Assembly (NCBI GenBank): GCA_013415565.1
Contig: JAAEET010000013.1
Location: 1 to 37,493 of the forward strand
Length of the DNA: 37,493 bases
Source of the DNA: Methanomicrobiales archaeon
Lineage (GTDB): Archaea; Halobacteriota; Methanomicrobia; Methanomicrobiales; Methanospirillaceae
Direction: 5' to 3'
Shown: in pieces, positions 1 to 8,291 of the stretch
Layout of the letters: the number at the start of each line of letters is the position of its first letter
Numbering within the stretch: the stretch's first letter is position 1
The notes under the pieces: generated by a model
What the model was told of the DNA's origin: nothing
The model's input: the letters and a program-made list of their open reading frames with translations, nothing else
Database searches by the model: none
Program-made: the position numbers and the translations under genes

Positions 1-1
1 G

Positions 2-1627
2 GTGACTGCAGATGAATTTGCCTGCGGATGTACGATTCCCGTTGAATTCTGGGTGAACGGCCACAAAACAGATCAGACATCGACGTTCGTTCAAGGGGGA
101 AATATCAACCTCGATCTCACGGTAAGCGGGGTAGCCCCGCCGACCACCACCATACCGACCACTTCACCGACCACCGCTCCGACCACCACCATACCGACCA
201 CTTCACCGACCACCGCTCCGACCACCACCATACCGACCACCTCCCCTACCACTGTTCCGACAACCACCGTACCGACCACCCGGCCGACCTCCATTCCCGC
301 CATCCCTCATGCCTTCTTCGGAAACGTGGTGATTTATGACAGCGTCCCGGCACCGGTTGGGTCCGTAATCGAGGCCCGGGCTTCCGGTGTGCTGAACGAC
401 AACAGGAACCCCCTCACCACCACCACAGAGGGGGTCTACGGATCCCCGGGCGATAACCTGGTTGTGCAGGGATATCTGGAGAACGGAACCCTGCTCGAGT
501 TCTATGTTGGCGGTGTGCGTGCTGACTGTTATGATGTCGCGGCAGGAACCAAATGGACCACCTCCTACCCCTTCAGTCCCGGTGGTCATACGGAATTGAA
601 CCTCCGGACCAACATTACTGCTCCTGTTGCAGATTTCAGCGGGAATCCGGCCGTCGGCTATGAACCCCTGCTCGTCCAGTTCACCGATCTGTCAGGAGGC
701 CCGGCAACATCATGGCTCTGGGAATTCGGGGATGGCCAGACCTCGAACGAGCAGAACCCGGTGCACCGGTACCATAACGGTAACTACGATGTCACCCTGA
801 CCGTCACCAATCTCGCCGGGAGTGATAACCTGTCCCGGTCGAAATATATAACGGTCTACCGCCAGAGCAGTCCCGGCGGCGGTGGCGGCGGTGGCGGTGG
901 AGGTGGCGGGTACTACGCCATCAGCAGTGGTGCCACAGCGACCCCCACCCCGACTGCAACCCTGACCCCCACTCCCACGACAACAGCCGTACCGGGTATT
1001 CCCGAAGGGAACCTGCCGCTGAACTCGGATCTTGCCCTCTCCCAGTCGGTCACCATCGCTTCCCAGGACAATACCGGTATCATCACCATGGTCGCGGGGA
1101 CGAGGCCGACCACGTCGCTCGGAGAACCGCTGCTTTCCCTCTCCATCAGGAGACTGCCCGACACCGAAGTCCCGCCGGTTCCGGCCGGTGCGCTGTTCTC
1201 CTATGCCGGGTATGCCTATGAGATCGAACCGACCGGTGCCGCCTTTGATCCCTACATCACCCTGACCATCATGGTCTCGGAAGAGGACTGGGCCGGACTC
1301 CAGGGCAGGGAGCTGTACCTCAAGTGGTACAACCCCACGACATCGGCCTGGGAGGATCTCCCTGCCACCTTGGACCCCGTTGCGCATACGGTAAGTGCAA
1401 AGATCACCCACATCAGCGTCTTTGCGCTCTTTGCCGAGAGCATTCCGACGACCGCGCCGACCACTGTCCCGACGACCGCACCGCCCTCGCCCTGGCTGGG
1501 CGGGTTCCTCTGGATCCTCATCATCGTGGTGGTCATCATCGTGGCGGTCCTGGTTGTTTTCATCATCCTGAAGAAACGCAGTGAACAGGAGGAGCTGCCC
1601 GAAGAAGAGGAATGGAAGATAGAGTAG
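2..1627 (+). CDS. Surface/secreted PKD-domain protein with Thr-Pro repeats, 5' end outside window
   Basis: The reading frame is open from the window edge, so this is the C-terminal 541 residues of a larger cell-surface protein. Residues 1-42 look like the tail of the same domain that recurs complete at about 103-203 (compare VEFWVNG with LEFYVGG, each followed by a Gly-rich turn and an LNLR/LDLT strand), so the protein carries at least two copies. Residues 46-98 are a Thr/Pro linker (IPTTSPTTAPTT units). A PKD domain lies at about 207-287, with the typical WEFGDG core. A 12-glycine run (292-303) and a second Thr/Pro linker follow, then a beta-rich domain (about 330-480). A hydrophobic helix near the C-terminus (about 498-523) followed by KKRSEQEELPEEEE anchors it in the membrane with a short acidic cytoplasmic tail. 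No PGF-CTERM-like sorting signal is visible. A role in envelope structure or adhesion is inference; no enzymatic motif is seen. Confidence 0.85.
   Translation: MTADEFACGCTIPVEFWVNGHKTDQTSTFVQGGNINLDLTVSGVAPPTTTIPTTSPTTAPTTTIPTTSPTTAPTTTIPTTSPTTVPTTTVPTTRPTSIPAIPHAFFGNVVIYDSVPAPVGSVIEARASGVLNDNRNPLTTTTEGVYGSPGDNLVVQGYLENGTLLEFYVGGVRADCYDVAAGTKWTTSYPFSPGGHTELNLRTNITAPVADFSGNPAVGYEPLLVQFTDLSGGPATSWLWEFGDGQTSNEQNPVHRYHNGNYDVTLTVTNLAGSDNLSRSKYITVYRQSSPGGGGGGGGGGGGYYAISSGATATPTPTATLTPTPTTTAVPGIPEGNLPLNSDLALSQSVTIASQDNTGIITMVAGTRPTTSLGEPLLSLSIRRLPDTEVPPVPAGALFSYAGYAYEIEPTGAAFDPYITLTIMVSEEDWAGLQGRELYLKWYNPTTSAWEDLPATLDPVAHTVSAKITHISVFALFAESIPTTAPTTVPTTAPPSPWLGGFLWILIIVVVIIVAVLVVFIILKKRSEQEELPEEEEWKIE
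142..258 (+). repeat. 39-bp tandem repeat encoding Thr/Pro linker
   Basis: Three consecutive 39-bp units (142-180, 181-219, 220-258). The first two are identical and the third diverges towards its end; a fourth, degenerate unit continues to about 297. Each unit encodes 13 residues (TTTIPTTSPTTAP type). The unit length is a multiple of three, so copy-number change would keep the frame, as expected for a stalk or linker between surface domains. Confidence 0.9.
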
Positions 1628-2023
1628 AGTACCAATAACCCTTTTTGTTTTTCCGCATTTCCCTTCAAGGTGTCCCGGTTTGTATCATTTGCCGTTCAGG
1701 TTACCGCCCCGTTCCCGGTTTCAACCGGCGCATCATTCATTCTGGTGCGGGCAAGCCCGCAGGGTCGGTGAAAATGGCACGCATATTGGCTGCCGTGAGG
1801 CCGGAGCCTCTCATCTTGAACCTTCGGTGTAATACTATCCCCCTTATCCCTACCACAGAATATCAATAAACTGGTACAGCCCTGAGACGGGCGGCCCGGA
1901 TAGGATCTCTGATCGTCCATTGGAACTGCGATAATCAAGAGGTTGAGGAGATAGGTTTATGGTATCAATCACGGTAGTGAGAGTGATGCCGGATTACCGG
2001 TATTTGTACGTTGGAGGAATGTG
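1628..2023. other. Intergenic region with two compact hairpins
   Basis: I see no convincing protein gene in these 396 bases. A T-rich stretch just after the upstream stop (about 1638-1652) could end transcription. Two strong inverted repeats lie close together: 1746-1752 pairs perfectly with 1755-1761 (7 bp, with the loop widening in practice), and 1797-1801 pairs with 1806-1810 around a CGGA tetraloop. They could belong to a small structured RNA or be a terminator remnant. The last 70 bases lead into the next gene, with a weak TATA-like GGTTTATGG around 1951-1960 and a GGAGG ribosome binding site at 2013-2017. Confidence 0.5.
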
Positions 2024-2857
2024 ATGAAAAAACTCGTTATTCTTGTTGTAGCATTCGTTCTCCTGACAGGATATGCCCTGGCAGATCGGGGGATTGATCC
2101 AGTCCCGGAGACGCAGGGTATCGTTACCTCCACCTCAGTAAACGTGGTTGGGAACTTCGCGTCTGCAACCGAGCTCCAGTGGAGGATTACCGACGACGAG
2201 AAGGGCCTTCCGGAAATTCCGCCGCTTGAATTTCTCTTCGCCACGATCTACGAATCCACCTACACCGAGGACACACAGACCCATGGTGTCGGCCTGATGC
2301 TCTATGACAAGGAGCTCGATGTTGAGACCTCCGGCCAGATCAGCGGCCAGTGGAATATCGAGGCAACCAAGCAGATCGCATTTGTGGGCATCGATGGTGC
2401 CTACGTGGTCTCGACCGATAACATCATGGTCGATGGTGCAGCGACACCATATACCACCCCAGTTGTCATGATCTGTCCATTCGCAGAACAGATCACTGAG
2501 GCCTTTCCGGCGTTCTGCAACCGGGCCGAGGCAGGCAGCACGATCGACATGACGGTTGCCAATGTCCGGACCACCACAACCGACCGCTTCGTCATGCCGT
2601 CCGCCGACCATCCGGTCGAGCTCAACCATGACCTCCGGGTCACCGAGCTTGTCACCGATGTGCCCTCCATCGGATTCGCATCCGCCTCCCTGGATGTCCT
2701 GATCCAGGAAGCCCGGGGTGGGCCTGCTACTCCGGAAATCAACGGTCCGTGGAACACCCTCATGGAGCGCATCGAGTTCTCGGAGGAAACCTCCGCTGAT
2801 GGAGCAATCACCCTCTTCGAGAAGCTCATGCACTACGAATCCGGGATGGTCAGGTAG
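2024..2857 (+). CDS. Secreted protein of unknown function
   Basis: The ATG at 2024 follows GGAGG (2013-2017) at good spacing; a GTG three bases earlier is too close. The product of 277 residues begins with a classic signal peptide (MKKLVILVVAFVLLTGYALA, cleavage likely after ALA), so it is exported. The mature part is acidic, Thr-rich and rich in predicted beta strand. It has two cysteines (in the stretches ICPF and FCNR) and no recognisable catalytic motif or membrane anchor. It stands alone between a surface protein and a convergent operon and ends in a good hairpin terminator. I do not recognise the family. A soluble or envelope-associated role in the pseudoperiplasm or outside the cell is the most that can be said. 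Confidence 0.8.
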   Translation: MKKLVILVVAFVLLTGYALADRGIDPVPETQGIVTSTSVNVVGNFASATELQWRITDDEKGLPEIPPLEFLFATIYESTYTEDTQTHGVGLMLYDKELDVETSGQISGQWNIEATKQIAFVGIDGAYVVSTDNIMVDGAATPYTTPVVMICPFAEQITEAFPAFCNRAEAGSTIDMTVANVRTTTTDRFVMPSADHPVELNHDLRVTELVTDVPSIGFASASLDVLIQEARGGPATPEINGPWNTLMERIEFSEETSADGAITLFEKLMHYESGMVR

Positions 2858-2870
2858 TACGCCGAACAAA

Positions 2871-2896
2871 CCAGGACCCCCATCCTGGCTCTTTTT
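2871..2896 (+). terminator. Hairpin plus T-run terminator
   Basis: CCAGGA (2871-2876) pairs perfectly with TCCTGG (2883-2888) around a six-base loop, and a run of five T follows at 2892-2896. It lies 14 bases after the stop of the secreted-protein gene. Confidence 0.65.
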
Positions 2897-3128
2897 ATTT
2901 CTCAAATTAGGGGCATGGGGTCAGCCATTGCCGCCACTCGGGTACGTGTTCTGCGGGATGGCCGCCCTGCTCCCGGTTGGTCTTCTCTCCACCATCATGA
3001 ACGCGATGTACCGGGTGCGGGATTCCTTTGCGGTGACAGCAATCACGGAGGGCAGAGGTCGCCATCCAACCAGGCTCCGGGAAGGGGTGACGTCCAAAGG
3101 ATGCCGACCTGATTGACTGTACTGTGGT

Positions 3129-4895
3129 TCAGGACTCGGTATAGTAGTAATATTCCCCGCTTGCCTTCTGGTCGCGGTCGAGGTAGGACCCGGGCTTGTT
3201 GATCCGGGGCCTGCCGGTCCGGTCCCTCCGGAACGTGACCCCCAGCCGGGAAAGGAAGCGGTTCATCCCCGTTCGCATGTCGAAGGGGCCGGTCGCCTCG
3301 CCCCGGATACCGGGTTCGCCATCGAAGACGAGGATCCGCTCGCTGATCATGTCGATCAGGTAGATGTCGTGGTCGATGACGAGGATTGCCGCATCGCGCC
3401 CGTCGACGTGGTGCTTGAACATCCGGGTTATCCGGACCCGCTGCTCGACGTCAAGGTGAGCGCTCGGCTCATCCAGGATATAGAGGTCGGCATCCCGGGA
3501 GAGGCAGGCCGCGATGGCCACCCGCTGGAGCTCCCCGCCTGAAAGGGTATCTATCGGGGACTGGAGGATGGGGGCGAGGCTGAGAGGCTCGATGATATCG
3601 TGCTGGTACATCGAACTGTCGAAAACCCGGGTGATCTGCCGGAGGAAGAATTCCACGGTGTCGGAGCTGGCGGCCTTGAGGTACTGGGGCTTGTAGGATA
3701 CCCGGGCTTCCAGGTCGACCGGCCCGCCGTCCGGCTCTTCAACCCCCGCGAGCAGGCGGGCAAAGGTGCTCTTCCCGATACCGTTGGCCCCGACCAGGCC
3801 GAGCACCTCCCCGGCACGGATATCCCCGGAGTCGATGGAAAGATGAAACCGGTCATAGCTCTTGTCCATCTTCGGGAATTCGAGGAGGGTTGCCCGTTCC
3901 GCCTGCTTCTCATGGGCCCGCTTCTCAAATACGACCGGGTACTCCCTGAACCTGACATTCTCTTCCGGGAGATAGCCCTCGAGGTACTGGTTGATCCCCA
4001 CCCGGACACCCTTGGGCTGGGTGATCACCCCGAATACCGCCGGTTTTCCATACGCGACATGGACCGTGTCGGCCAGCATGTCGAGAATGGCCAGGTCATG
4101 TTCCACGATAACGATCGGGCGTGATGCCGCGAGTTCCCGGATCAGCTGGGCTGCCGCCATTCGCTGGTAGATATCGAGGAACGGGGTAATTTCATCGAGG
4201 AAGTAGAAATCAGCGTCGCGGGCGAGGCAGGCGGCAACCGCCACCCGCTGGAGCTCCCCGCCCGAGAGCGTCGCGATGTCGTGGTCAAGGATGGGGGATA
4301 GGGCGAGGGCTTCGATGTATTCCGAAAGCTTTCCCCGTTCATCGGTCGACGTCAGGAGGTCCCCCGGTGTTCCAGAAAAGATCCGCGGGATGTAATCGAT
4401 GTACTGGGGCTTCACCGCCACTTTCAGCTTTTTCTCCGAGATTGTCAGCAGGTACTCGAAGAGCTCGGTCCCGGCATACTCTTTCAGGATCTCCTCCCAG
4501 CCTGCCTCGCGGTCAAAGACCCCGAGGTTGGGGGTGAGCTGGCCGGACAGGATCTTGACCGCCGTACTCTTGCCGATCCCGTTCGCCCCGAGAATACCGG
4601 TTACCTTTCCTTCAACCGGGATCGGGAGACCGTACAGGGCGAACCCGTTCATACCGTAGCGGTGGGTGGGCTGTTCGAGCTCTTCGGGCAGGCTGACGAT
4701 GTCGATGGCCTCGAACGGGCATTTCTTGACACAGATGCCGCAGCCGACGCAGAGCTCTTCGGAGATCACCGCTTTTCCATCCTCGCCGATGATCACCGTC
4801 TCGTCGCCGGTCCGGACCCGGGGGCAGTACAGGATGCACTCGGTACCACATTTCCGGGAGTGGCACCGATCCTTGTGGACAACCGCAATCCGCAT
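3129..4895 (-). CDS. abce1: ABCE1/Rli1 ribosome recycling ATPase
   Basis: ABCE1 splits ribosomes into subunits after termination or rescue, acting with aRF1 or Pelota. The 588 residues match the usual length. The N-terminus holds two [4Fe-4S] ferredoxin-like motifs (cysteines 11, 16, 20, 24 and a CxxCxxCxxxC set at about 49-59). Two ATPase domains follow, each with Walker A GANGIGKST, signature LSGGELQRVA and a Walker B. The first Walker B reads LDEITPFLD, the second LDEPSAHLD. The hinge and C-terminal parts are present. The gene starts 7 bases after the EMC6-like gene on the same strand, so the two are probably co-transcribed, and it lies back to back with rqcH-pelA, its functional partners. 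Identification is secure from motifs and length. Confidence 0.97.
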   Translation of the reverse strand: MRIAVVHKDRCHSRKCGTECILYCPRVRTGDETVIIGEDGKAVISEELCVGCGICVKKCPFEAIDIVSLPEELEQPTHRYGMNGFALYGLPIPVEGKVTGILGANGIGKSTAVKILSGQLTPNLGVFDREAGWEEILKEYAGTELFEYLLTISEKKLKVAVKPQYIDYIPRIFSGTPGDLLTSTDERGKLSEYIEALALSPILDHDIATLSGGELQRVAVAACLARDADFYFLDEITPFLDIYQRMAAAQLIRELAASRPIVIVEHDLAILDMLADTVHVAYGKPAVFGVITQPKGVRVGINQYLEGYLPEENVRFREYPVVFEKRAHEKQAERATLLEFPKMDKSYDRFHLSIDSGDIRAGEVLGLVGANGIGKSTFARLLAGVEEPDGGPVDLEARVSYKPQYLKAASSDTVEFFLRQITRVFDSSMYQHDIIEPLSLAPILQSPIDTLSGGELQRVAIAACLSRDADLYILDEPSAHLDVEQRVRITRMFKHHVDGRDAAILVIDHDIYLIDMISERILVFDGEPGIRGEATGPFDMRTGMNRFLSRLGVTFRRDRTGRPRINKPGSYLDRDQKASGEYYYYTES

Positions 4896-4902
4896 GATGT
4901 GA

Positions 4903-5262
4903 TCACGAAGAGGCGCCGGTCAGGAGGAGCGTCCAGGTAATGAACCAGAAAGCAAAGGTCATGAATCCCTGGTAGAACCAGTCTTTTTTTCCGAGCACGG
5001 CAGGTCCGAGGCGCAGGGCAACAAAGATATGCCGCTGGATAACAATCCCTGCTGCCATGATAACCAGGGCAAGAAGGGTATAGCTCTGGAACCCGAGTAT
5101 CTGGGAAGGATCGATCACCAGGTACGATATCACGCCGGTGATAATTCCCATGACACAGGCGACCAGGGATCGCTGGATCCGCTGAAGGTGCTCGGCACTC
5201 TTCTCTTCGGGTGTTTTCTTCAGGGGGATATCCTGCTTCTCCTCTTTCTCTTCGGCACTCAT
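4903..5262 (-). CDS. EMC6-like small membrane protein (archaeal EMC6 family)
   Basis: A 119-residue protein with a charged, Lys/Glu-rich cytoplasmic N-terminus (1-30) and three hydrophobic segments (about 33-50, 60-76 and 95-115). This layout and the sequence of the first helix pair fit the archaeal EMC6-like family, related to the eukaryotic ER membrane complex subunit that helps insert membrane proteins. The ATG at 5262 follows a GGTG-type ribosome binding site; a GTG one codon earlier is possible. It is the first gene of a two-gene unit with ABCE1, which hints at a role in handling nascent membrane proteins, but that is inference. The family assignment rests on size, topology and memory of similar methanogen proteins. 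Confidence 0.65.
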   Translation of the reverse strand: MSAEEKEEKQDIPLKKTPEEKSAEHLQRIQRSLVACVMGIITGVISYLVIDPSQILGFQSYTLLALVIMAAGIVIQRHIFVALRLGPAVLGKKDWFYQGFMTFAFWFITWTLLLTGASS

Positions 5263-5322
5263 CACGACACCTAGTAGTCCTATTTTTAGGTCGTTGTCTC
5301 ATATCTAATTTGGTATCCCCCT

Positions 5323-7215
5323 ATGGCGACACGCGAAGGTATGAGCGGGATCGATCTCAGGACGGTGGTTCACGAGTGGAAGGGCCTGCTGCCGCTCTGG
5401 ATCAACAAGGTCTACCTGGTTCCTCCCGGCCACCTCGTATTCCGCCTCAACGGCAGGGAGCATGCCCGCTTTTTCCTGCTCATCGAGAGCGGGAAGCGTG
5501 CCCATCTCACCGCGGCCCTCCCGGAACCGCCGAAATTTCCACCGCCGTTCGCCATGCTCCTGCGCAAGCATATATCCGGGGGAAGGGTCCTCTCCATCCG
5601 GCAGCATGGCATCCAGCGGATCGTGACCCTCGATATCGGGAAGCACGGGACCGAATATCACCTCGTCATCGAACTCTATGATGAGGGAAACGTCGTGCTC
5701 TGCGACCAGCAGTATACCATCATCCAGCCGATGCGCCCCCAGCGGTTCCGGGAACGGGATGTGGTAGCCGGCGCGCCCTATGTCTTTCCTCCTCCCGATC
5801 CGTCCACCTTCTCCCCGGAAGGGTTCCGGCAGTATCTCTCACAGGAAGACCGGGATCTGGTCAGGGCTCTTGCGGTCGGCGTCATGCTGGGAGGCGCATA
5901 CGCCGAACTGCTGTGCCGGCGGGCCGGGATCGACAAGACCATTCCGGCCCGGGATGCGGATGCCGGGATCCTCTACCGGGAACTGCACCGGCTGCTCTCG
6001 GAGGCGGAAGAAGAGATTGCCCCGCTCCTGCAGGGGGGAGCGTGCCTCCCGATCGGGGGAGAGCCCCCTGCCGCCGCCGAAGGGGGGATTCCGGTATTCA
6101 ACCGGGCCCTGGACCGGTTCTACCCCCCTGTACCGGCTCCCGAGCCGGGGGTGGCGAAGGTTGCCCGGAAAAAAGACAGGGAGGAGCGCATCCGCGCCCG
6201 GCAGGCCGAGATCCTTTCGCAGTACGAGAAGAAAGTGGCACGGAACGAACGGATCGTGGAACTGATGTATGAATCCTATCCCCTCCTCCAGGAGATCATC
6301 ACCACGCTCGAGAAGGCCAGCACAACGAGATCCTGGCAGGAAATATCGCAGGTCCTTGCAGCCCAGGAATCCGGCCCGTCCACGAAAATCGTCTCGGTCA
6401 ACCCTGCCGAGGCCTCGGTGGATGTTGACATCGGTGAACGGGTCACCCTTTTCATCCATGAGGGACTCGAGGCAAGTATCGGCCGCTACTATGATGCGAC
6501 CAAGAAGCTGAAGAAGAAGATCGCCGGCGCCCGGGCGGCAATGGACCGGCCGGTGGCCGGGGAGAAGAGAAAGGTGGTCAGGACCCCGGTCATGAAGCGG
6601 CGCTGGTACCACCGGTTCCGCTGGTTCATCACCAGCGACGGGGTGCTGGTGCTCGGGGGGAAGGATGCCTCGCAGAACGAGGAGCTGGTCAAGAAATACA
6701 TGGAGGGCGGCGACCGTTTCGTCCACGCCGATGTTCACGGAGCAAGCGTGGTGATCGTGAAGGGGACGACCGGGCGGATGGACGAAGCGGCACAGTTTGC
6801 CGCATCCTATTCGGGCGCGTGGCGGAGCGGCCATTTTTCCGCCGATGTCTATGCAGTCAGCCCTGCGCAGGTGAGCAAAACCCCGGAAGCAGGGGAGTTT
6901 ATCAGCCGCGGTTCGTTCGTGGTGAGGGGGGAACGGGACTATTACCGTGATGTCCCGCTCGCGGTCGCCATCGGGCTGCAGCGGGAACCCGAAGTTGCGG
7001 TGATCGGGGGACCTCCCTCCGCGGTGGCGGCAAAGACCGGCCTCTACGTGCTGCTCAGACCCGGCACGTTTGAACCAAACGACATGGCAAAGAAACTGCT
7101 GCGGGTGTTCCGGGAACGGCTCGGGGACGAAGCGGGAAGCCTGAAAGGCGTTCTTTCCGCCGAGGCGATCGCCGCGTTTGTCCCTCCCGGAGGATCGGAT
7201 ATGGTGGAACCATGA
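5323..7215 (+). CDS. rqcH: RqcH/NEMF (NFACT) ribosome quality-control protein
   Basis: This NFACT-family protein binds the large ribosomal subunit carrying a stalled peptidyl-tRNA. It has 630 residues. An NFACT-N domain (about 7-200) begins with MSGIDLR. A coiled-coil middle starts near 284 (KKDREERIRARQAEI) and returns near 395 (KKLKKKIAGARAAMD). An NFACT-R (DUF814) domain covers about 420-560, with the hallmark RWFITSDGVLVLGGKDASQN. The bacterial/eukaryotic Asp-Arg pair needed for tRNA recruitment appears here as Gln98-Arg99 (GIQRIVTLDI); the early Asp11 is kept. The start at 5323 gives a family-like N-terminus; the ATG at 5341 is an alternative. It overlaps pelA by 4 bases (ATGA) and is divergent from ABCE1. 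Whether it adds C-terminal tails cannot be told from sequence. Confidence 0.93.
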   Translation: MATREGMSGIDLRTVVHEWKGLLPLWINKVYLVPPGHLVFRLNGREHARFFLLIESGKRAHLTAALPEPPKFPPPFAMLLRKHISGGRVLSIRQHGIQRIVTLDIGKHGTEYHLVIELYDEGNVVLCDQQYTIIQPMRPQRFRERDVVAGAPYVFPPPDPSTFSPEGFRQYLSQEDRDLVRALAVGVMLGGAYAELLCRRAGIDKTIPARDADAGILYRELHRLLSEAEEEIAPLLQGGACLPIGGEPPAAAEGGIPVFNRALDRFYPPVPAPEPGVAKVARKKDREERIRARQAEILSQYEKKVARNERIVELMYESYPLLQEIITTLEKASTTRSWQEISQVLAAQESGPSTKIVSVNPAEASVDVDIGERVTLFIHEGLEASIGRYYDATKKLKKKIAGARAAMDRPVAGEKRKVVRTPVMKRRWYHRFRWFITSDGVLVLGGKDASQNEELVKKYMEGGDRFVHADVHGASVVIVKGTTGRMDEAAQFAASYSGAWRSGHFSADVYAVSPAQVSKTPEAGEFISRGSFVVRGERDYYRDVPLAVAIGLQREPEVAVIGGPPSAVAAKTGLYVLLRPGTFEPNDMAKKLLRVFRERLGDEAGSLKGVLSAEAIAAFVPPGGSDMVEP

Positions 7216-8237
7216 AAGCCGAGCAGGGAGAACTCCAGCGGTCATACGGCGAGATACGACTCTTTCCCGAAAGCCTCGACGACCTGTGGCATCTCTCGCA
7301 CCTGGTCGGTCCCGGCGACCTGGTTTTCGCCACCACGCTGCGCTCGGTCGAGACACCATCGGACCGGATCCGTCCTGAAAAACCCGAGAAACGACCGGTA
7401 CGGCTCGGGATCAGGGTTGAAAAGGTCGAATTCCACAAATTCGCCATGCGGCTCCGCATCCACGGGGTGATCGAGCAGGGGCCCGAGACCGGCTCCCACC
7501 ATACCCTGAACGTCGAACCGGGCTACGAGATCTCGGTGATCAAGCGGTGGCGGCAGGTGGATCTCGAACGGATAGACCGGGCGGTCCGTGCTTCGGTGTT
7601 CGATGCGGTACATATCCTTACCATCGAGGAAGGCGATGCAGAGCTCTTCAGGATTCGCCAGTTCGGGCCAGAAGGGGTTCTGTCCGTGAGCGCCGGCAGC
7701 GGAAAAGAGTCGGGAATGGATTCCCGCCAGGATTTCTTCGAACGGGTGGCATCCCACCTTTCCGTACTGACCGGGCCGGTGGTGATTGCAGGGCCGGGCT
7801 TTGTCAAGGATGATTTCATGAAGTTTCTCAGGGGGATTCTCCCCGGGATTGCCGGGCGGTGCCTCGTGGTGGAAACCCGGAGGATCGGTCCGGGGGCGGT
7901 TCAGGAGGTCATCGGCCAGGGCATTCTCGAGAAGATCCACGAGGACCTGCAGCTGGGCAACGAGGTCCGGAACATGAACGAGCTCCTCGGGCGGATCGGG
8001 AAAGGGCTCCCGGTCGCCTACGGGAGGGCCGAGGTGCAGCGGGCGATCGATTACGGGGCGTGCGAACGGCTGCTGGTGCTCGATTCCCTCCTCCGCGATG
8101 AAGGGATCGTCCACCTGATCGACCGGGCAGAACTGATAAATGCAGGGATCGTGGTCTTCTCTTCCGAGTTCGAACCGGGACGCCAGCTGGACGGCCTGGG
8201 AGGGATTGCCGCCCTGCTGCGGTATGCGGTGGGATGA
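7212..8237 (+). CDS. pelA: Pelota (aPelota/Dom34) ribosome rescue factor
   Basis: Pelota enters the empty A site of stalled ribosomes and, with aEF1A and then ABCE1, releases and splits them. The 341-residue product has the Sm-like N-terminal domain (about 1-130, starting MKAEQGELQRSYGEIRLFPE), with the family stretches DDLWHLSHLVGPGDLV and LGIRVEKVEFH. A central eRF1-like domain (about 130-255, GPGFVKDDFMKFL) and a C-terminal eRF1-like domain (about 260-341, YGRAEVQRAIDYGACERLLVLDS) follow. It lacks the GGQ motif, as expected for Pelota rather than aRF1. Translation is coupled to rqcH through a 4-base ATGA overlap. With ABCE1 adjacent on the other strand, the cluster covers stalled-ribosome splitting and peptide-side handling. 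Confidence 0.96.
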   Translation: MKAEQGELQRSYGEIRLFPESLDDLWHLSHLVGPGDLVFATTLRSVETPSDRIRPEKPEKRPVRLGIRVEKVEFHKFAMRLRIHGVIEQGPETGSHHTLNVEPGYEISVIKRWRQVDLERIDRAVRASVFDAVHILTIEEGDAELFRIRQFGPEGVLSVSAGSGKESGMDSRQDFFERVASHLSVLTGPVVIAGPGFVKDDFMKFLRGILPGIAGRCLVVETRRIGPGAVQEVIGQGILEKIHEDLQLGNEVRNMNELLGRIGKGLPVAYGRAEVQRAIDYGACERLLVLDSLLRDEGIVHLIDRAELINAGIVVFSSEFEPGRQLDGLGGIAALLRYAVG

Positions 8238-8291
8238 CCGGCCGGCAGCGAGGGAACCTTTTTATCGGGGGAGCCTCCACGGGAGATCAGG

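Noticed and set aside
1645-1869. 74-residue plus-strand frame in the first intergenic region
   Set aside because: No ribosome binding site, mixed composition, and it runs through the two hairpins; no sign of coding.
2958-3116. 52-residue frame (MAALLPVGLLSTIMNAMYRV...) in the gap after the secreted-protein terminator
   Set aside because: One hydrophobic stretch only, no ribosome binding site, and a rival frame of similar length overlaps it. It may be a gene remnant, but nothing supports expression, so I treat the 2897-3128 space as empty.
4142-4342. ABCE1 first Walker B/D-loop reads LDEITPFLD instead of the textbook DEPSSYLD
   Set aside because: As I recall, other euryarchaeal ABCE1 proteins have very similar DEITPYLD sequences, and all other motifs are intact, so this is a lineage variant and not a defect.
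5839-7359. 506-residue minus-strand frame opposite rqcH
   Set aside because: Long because of high GC; composition is Arg/His/Pro-rich and no domain is recognisable, while the plus strand encodes RqcH.
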